Below, piece by piece: positions 63,366 to 64,000 of a DNA stretch of 64,000 bases. A program made the position numbers and the translations under genes. The stretch covers positions 93,438,913-93,502,912 of the forward strand of contig OZ026520.1 of the NCBI GenBank assembly GCA_964019695.1, read 5' to 3'. Origin of the DNA: Loripinus fragilis (lineage: Eukaryota > Mollusca > Bivalvia > Lucinida > Lucinidae). The notes beneath the pieces are model-generated. The model did not search any database. It had not been told where the DNA came from and was given only the letters and a program-made list of their open reading frames with translations. Positions within the stretch are counted from its first letter, which is position 1. Each line of letters starts with the position of its first letter.

Positions 63366-64000
63366 GAGATAATTACACAACTAGAAAGGACCCCCAGCAG
63401 TATATCCTTAAACCAAAACCAATGAAGTTGAGGCAAAACATTATTTCAACGATAATTTTGGAATAGTTTAACAATTTCTTAAAGAAAACTAATTTGGGCA
63501 TAGTTATTCTTAGGGTCAATATACTTTAACAGACTACTAGAAAGGTTACACAAATTTGGTGTAAAGAAACATTTAGTTTTCACGGTGTAAACGCGAAGCC
63601 ATTTGAGCCAGTGCATGAGATTTCCAACAATGTGGTATGTGCGACCAGCAAAGCCTCAGATCAGCCTGCGCATACGCGCAGTCTGACCAGAGCCTTTGCT
63701 AGTCGCTTGATTATAGTCTATGATTGTTAAGCTACTGACTGAACACCATTTTGAGTTTCTAAGCTGAAAAGGAGGCTGCAGAGGCTCGCCTGAGTCAACA
63801 CTTGTCAAAATGTCAAATTGTTTGAAATTTCATGCCGCGGCTCATTTATTAAACGTATATTATGTGTGATTACAGGAATAGCTGCTATTCCGTTATTTGT
63901 TGCTGCTTCTGTGACACCTTGGCGTTATGTACGACCCACTGAAACAGCGCTCCCACACAACCCGGCAGTCCGGCTGATAAAATACGAGCGACACACCGCC
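57881..64000 (+). CDS. SMPDL3: Acid sphingomyelinase-like phosphodiesterase (SMPDL3 family), partial at right edge
   Basis: Exons: 57881-57938, 58873-59068, 60392-60636, 61944-62104, 62856-63033, 63876-64000 (continues). All joins are GT-AG and phase-consistent, giving 321 complete codons. The protein starts MTFLLLFVGTILKHCSG, a signal peptide. Metallophosphoesterase motifs follow: TDFH (Asp27, His29), GDSVPH (Asp86, His90), LGNND (Asn127), GHVPPG (His226) and GHEHRD (His266, His268). SMPDL3 enzymes are secreted or membrane-anchored zinc hydrolases that act on nucleotides and phosphodiesters. The family's GNHD motif reads GNND here, replacing the His believed to help catalysis, so activity may be altered. 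The last exon carries the typical ASVTPW and NPAVRL blocks. Confidence 0.93.
57964..58179. mobile_element. Repeat D, piggyBac-like MITE, divergent copy (SMPDL3 intron 1)
   Basis: TTAACCCTTAAAGCGCCA to TTGGCGCTTTAAGGGTTAA. Its interior differs from the other copies, with its own AACGATTTTCGTG-centred inverted repeat. Confidence 0.8.
58685..58835. repeat. Repeat F copy (SMPDL3 intron 1)
   Basis: AAGAGTGCGCAAAAAAATAA, ACCAAAACATATGTTGTGGG, imperfect hairpin CAAAAGAACAATCTACTGTG...TTCTTTTGAGCA, closing TTTACGCTCAA. It ends about 40 bp before exon 2. Confidence 0.65.
58873..59068 (+). CDS. SMPDL3: SMPDL3-like exon 2
   Basis: Acceptor after a CT-rich tract (CTCTCTCTCAG). Encodes YFWHVTDFHWDFSYW, GPFGNYWCDSPWALVEE and DVDFILWTG. 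Phase 1 to 2, donor GG/GTAAG. Confidence 0.95.
59076..59626. mobile_element. TA-flanked inverted-repeat element abutting the exon 2 splice donor
   Basis: 551 bp. The ends are perfect inverted repeats of about 32 bp (TTACTTGACTTTTCGCTTAC at the left, its complement at the right), with TA at 59074-59075 and 59627-59628. A repeat D copy is nested at 59274-59479. The element starts seven bases after the exon 2 boundary. Tc1/mariner-type MITE by its TA sites. Confidence 0.85.
59274..59479. mobile_element. Repeat D, piggyBac-like MITE, copy 3 (nested)
   Basis: TTAACCATTAAAGCGCAA at the left, a degenerate GGCGTTTTAAGGACTAA at the right, and the CAGACTGCTCCTGTAGGAAC palindrome inside. Confidence 0.75.
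60392..60636 (+). CDS. SMPDL3: SMPDL3-like exon 3
   Basis: Acceptor AATTTTAG. Encodes GDSVPHVPADQLSTD and VYPTLGNNDYYKKDQFPPHN, then EITFLK. Phase 2 to 1. Carries the unusual GNND. Confidence 0.95.
60730..60845 (+). repeat. Repeat B 5' part (SMPDL3 intron 3)
   Basis: GTAAGAAAGAGTGCAGAGATC, CACACCTGACCCAGGACACC, CACAAACGAGAGCCAAGAGG. Confidence 0.75.
60849..60990 (-). repeat. SINE 3' body without tRNA head (SMPDL3 intron 3)
   Basis: Reverse complement of the body of the SINE at 28513-28636: TTGATTTGATTCTAATG, CAGTTATGTCGGGACGGG, GGGTTGAACCAGTACTAAG. Confidence 0.65.
61271..61507 (+). mobile_element. Repeat C MITE, copy 5 (SMPDL3 intron 3)
   Basis: GAGCCGCAACATGAGATTTC to TTGGAAATCACATGTCACGG. 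Core GATCAGCCTGCGCATATGCG. Confidence 0.85.
61944..62104 (+). CDS. SMPDL3: SMPDL3-like exon 4
   Basis: Acceptor TATATGCAG. Encodes GGYYTLTTRTGIRVIALNTN, DPADQLAWLDDQL. Donor AAG/GTGAGC, phase 1 to 0. Confidence 0.95.
62342..62498. repeat. Repeat F, best-preserved copy (SMPDL3 intron 4)
   Basis: Perfect GAACCGTCTCATTGAGACGGTTC centre, arms TTAACATTTGTTAAAA and ACCCACAACATATGTTTTGC, outer GGGCGTAAAATTGTGAATAT and TTATGCACTCTTATC. Confidence 0.7.
62512..62757. mobile_element. Repeat D, piggyBac-like MITE, copy 4 (SMPDL3 intron 4)
   Basis: TTAACCATTAAAGCGCCAAG to ATTGGCGCATTAAGGGTTAA. Central GCTCCTATAGGAGC palindrome is perfect. Starts 14 bp after a repeat F copy. Confidence 0.85.
62856..63033 (+). 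CDS. SMPDL3: SMPDL3-like exon 5
   Basis: Acceptor TTTTACAG. Encodes VLLTGHVPPGYSKPRALLF and AMYFGHEHRDTFKLF. Donor CAG/GTATAT, phase 0 to 1. Confidence 0.95.
63168..63470 (+). repeat. Repeat A copy with (CT)n tract (SMPDL3 intron 5)
   Basis: CGGCCAGAAAATACCACAAT, AACACAGTCCGTCCTATGAC, AAAATGTAGCAACCAGCTCTC, then a TTTC/CT microsatellite at 63299-63362. Confidence 0.65.
63605..63843 (+). mobile_element. Repeat C MITE, copy 6 (SMPDL3 intron 5)
   Basis: GAGCCAGTGCATGAGATTTC to AAATTTCATGCCGCGGCTC. Ends about 30 bp before exon 6. Confidence 0.85.
63876..64000 (+). CDS. SMPDL3: SMPDL3-like exon 6 (runs off the window)
   Basis: Acceptor GATTACAG. Encodes AAIPLFVAASVTPW and NPAVRLIKYERHTA with no stop before the edge. 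Confidence 0.93.

Overview
This is a low-GC, repeat-dense metazoan nuclear window. Long introns, GT-AG splice sites, EGF and DSL modules and dense MITE families point to a mollusc. The recurring short repeats resemble those I know from heterodont bivalves, but the species is inference.

Two host genes are supported. (1) A minus-strand gene of 17 coding exons runs from an ATG at 50071 to a stop at 14960. With the exon boundaries given here it reads open for 1,629 aa. The order is signal peptide, Notch-ligand-like N-terminal (MNNL-like) module with a DSL-like module, a second MNNL-like pair of exons, a third MNNL-like/DSL unit, about 22 complete EGF repeats, Ser/Thr-rich stalk, transmembrane helix, and a 37-residue tail with an NPLY motif. 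Exon phases repeat with the modules. (2) A plus-strand acid-sphingomyelinase-like phosphodiesterase (SMPDL3 type) starts at 57881. It has six exons in the window and runs off the right edge. Asn stands where the family normally has the His of GNHD. The two genes lie head to head with 7.8 kb of mostly mobile DNA between their start codons.

Mobile DNA fills the rest. A nearly intact 7.3-kb Ty3/gypsy-class LTR retrotransposon (6887-14220) has paired 1,162-bp LTRs, a tRNA-Pro-type primer-binding site, a polypurine tract and a Gag-PR-INT-RT-RNaseH order, as in GMR1-like elements, with one frameshift in RNase H. A 2.7-kb BEL/Pao-like element (51321-54069) encodes only Gag. There are Penelope-like reverse transcriptase fragments (1-822, 6214-6600, 26562-26710), a LINE fragment (about 54110-54340), two tRNA-headed SINEs with target-site duplications, and several MITE families: a GAGCCG-ended family, a TTAA/CCC-ended piggyBac-like family, a GAGACGGTTC hairpin family, TA-flanked Tc1/mariner-like elements and hAT-like elements. 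A 679-bp tandem duplication sits at 54807-56165. Several copies are nested or lie very close to exons.

Layout: 1-6882 left intergenic DNA with repeats; 6887-14220 LTR element; 14960-50071 Notch-ligand-like gene with repeat-filled introns; 50072-57880 intergenic (GATA/GATG array, BEL-like element, tandem duplication); 57881-64000 SMPDL3-like gene. Family names such as 'repeat A' to 'repeat H' are labels used only in this annotation.
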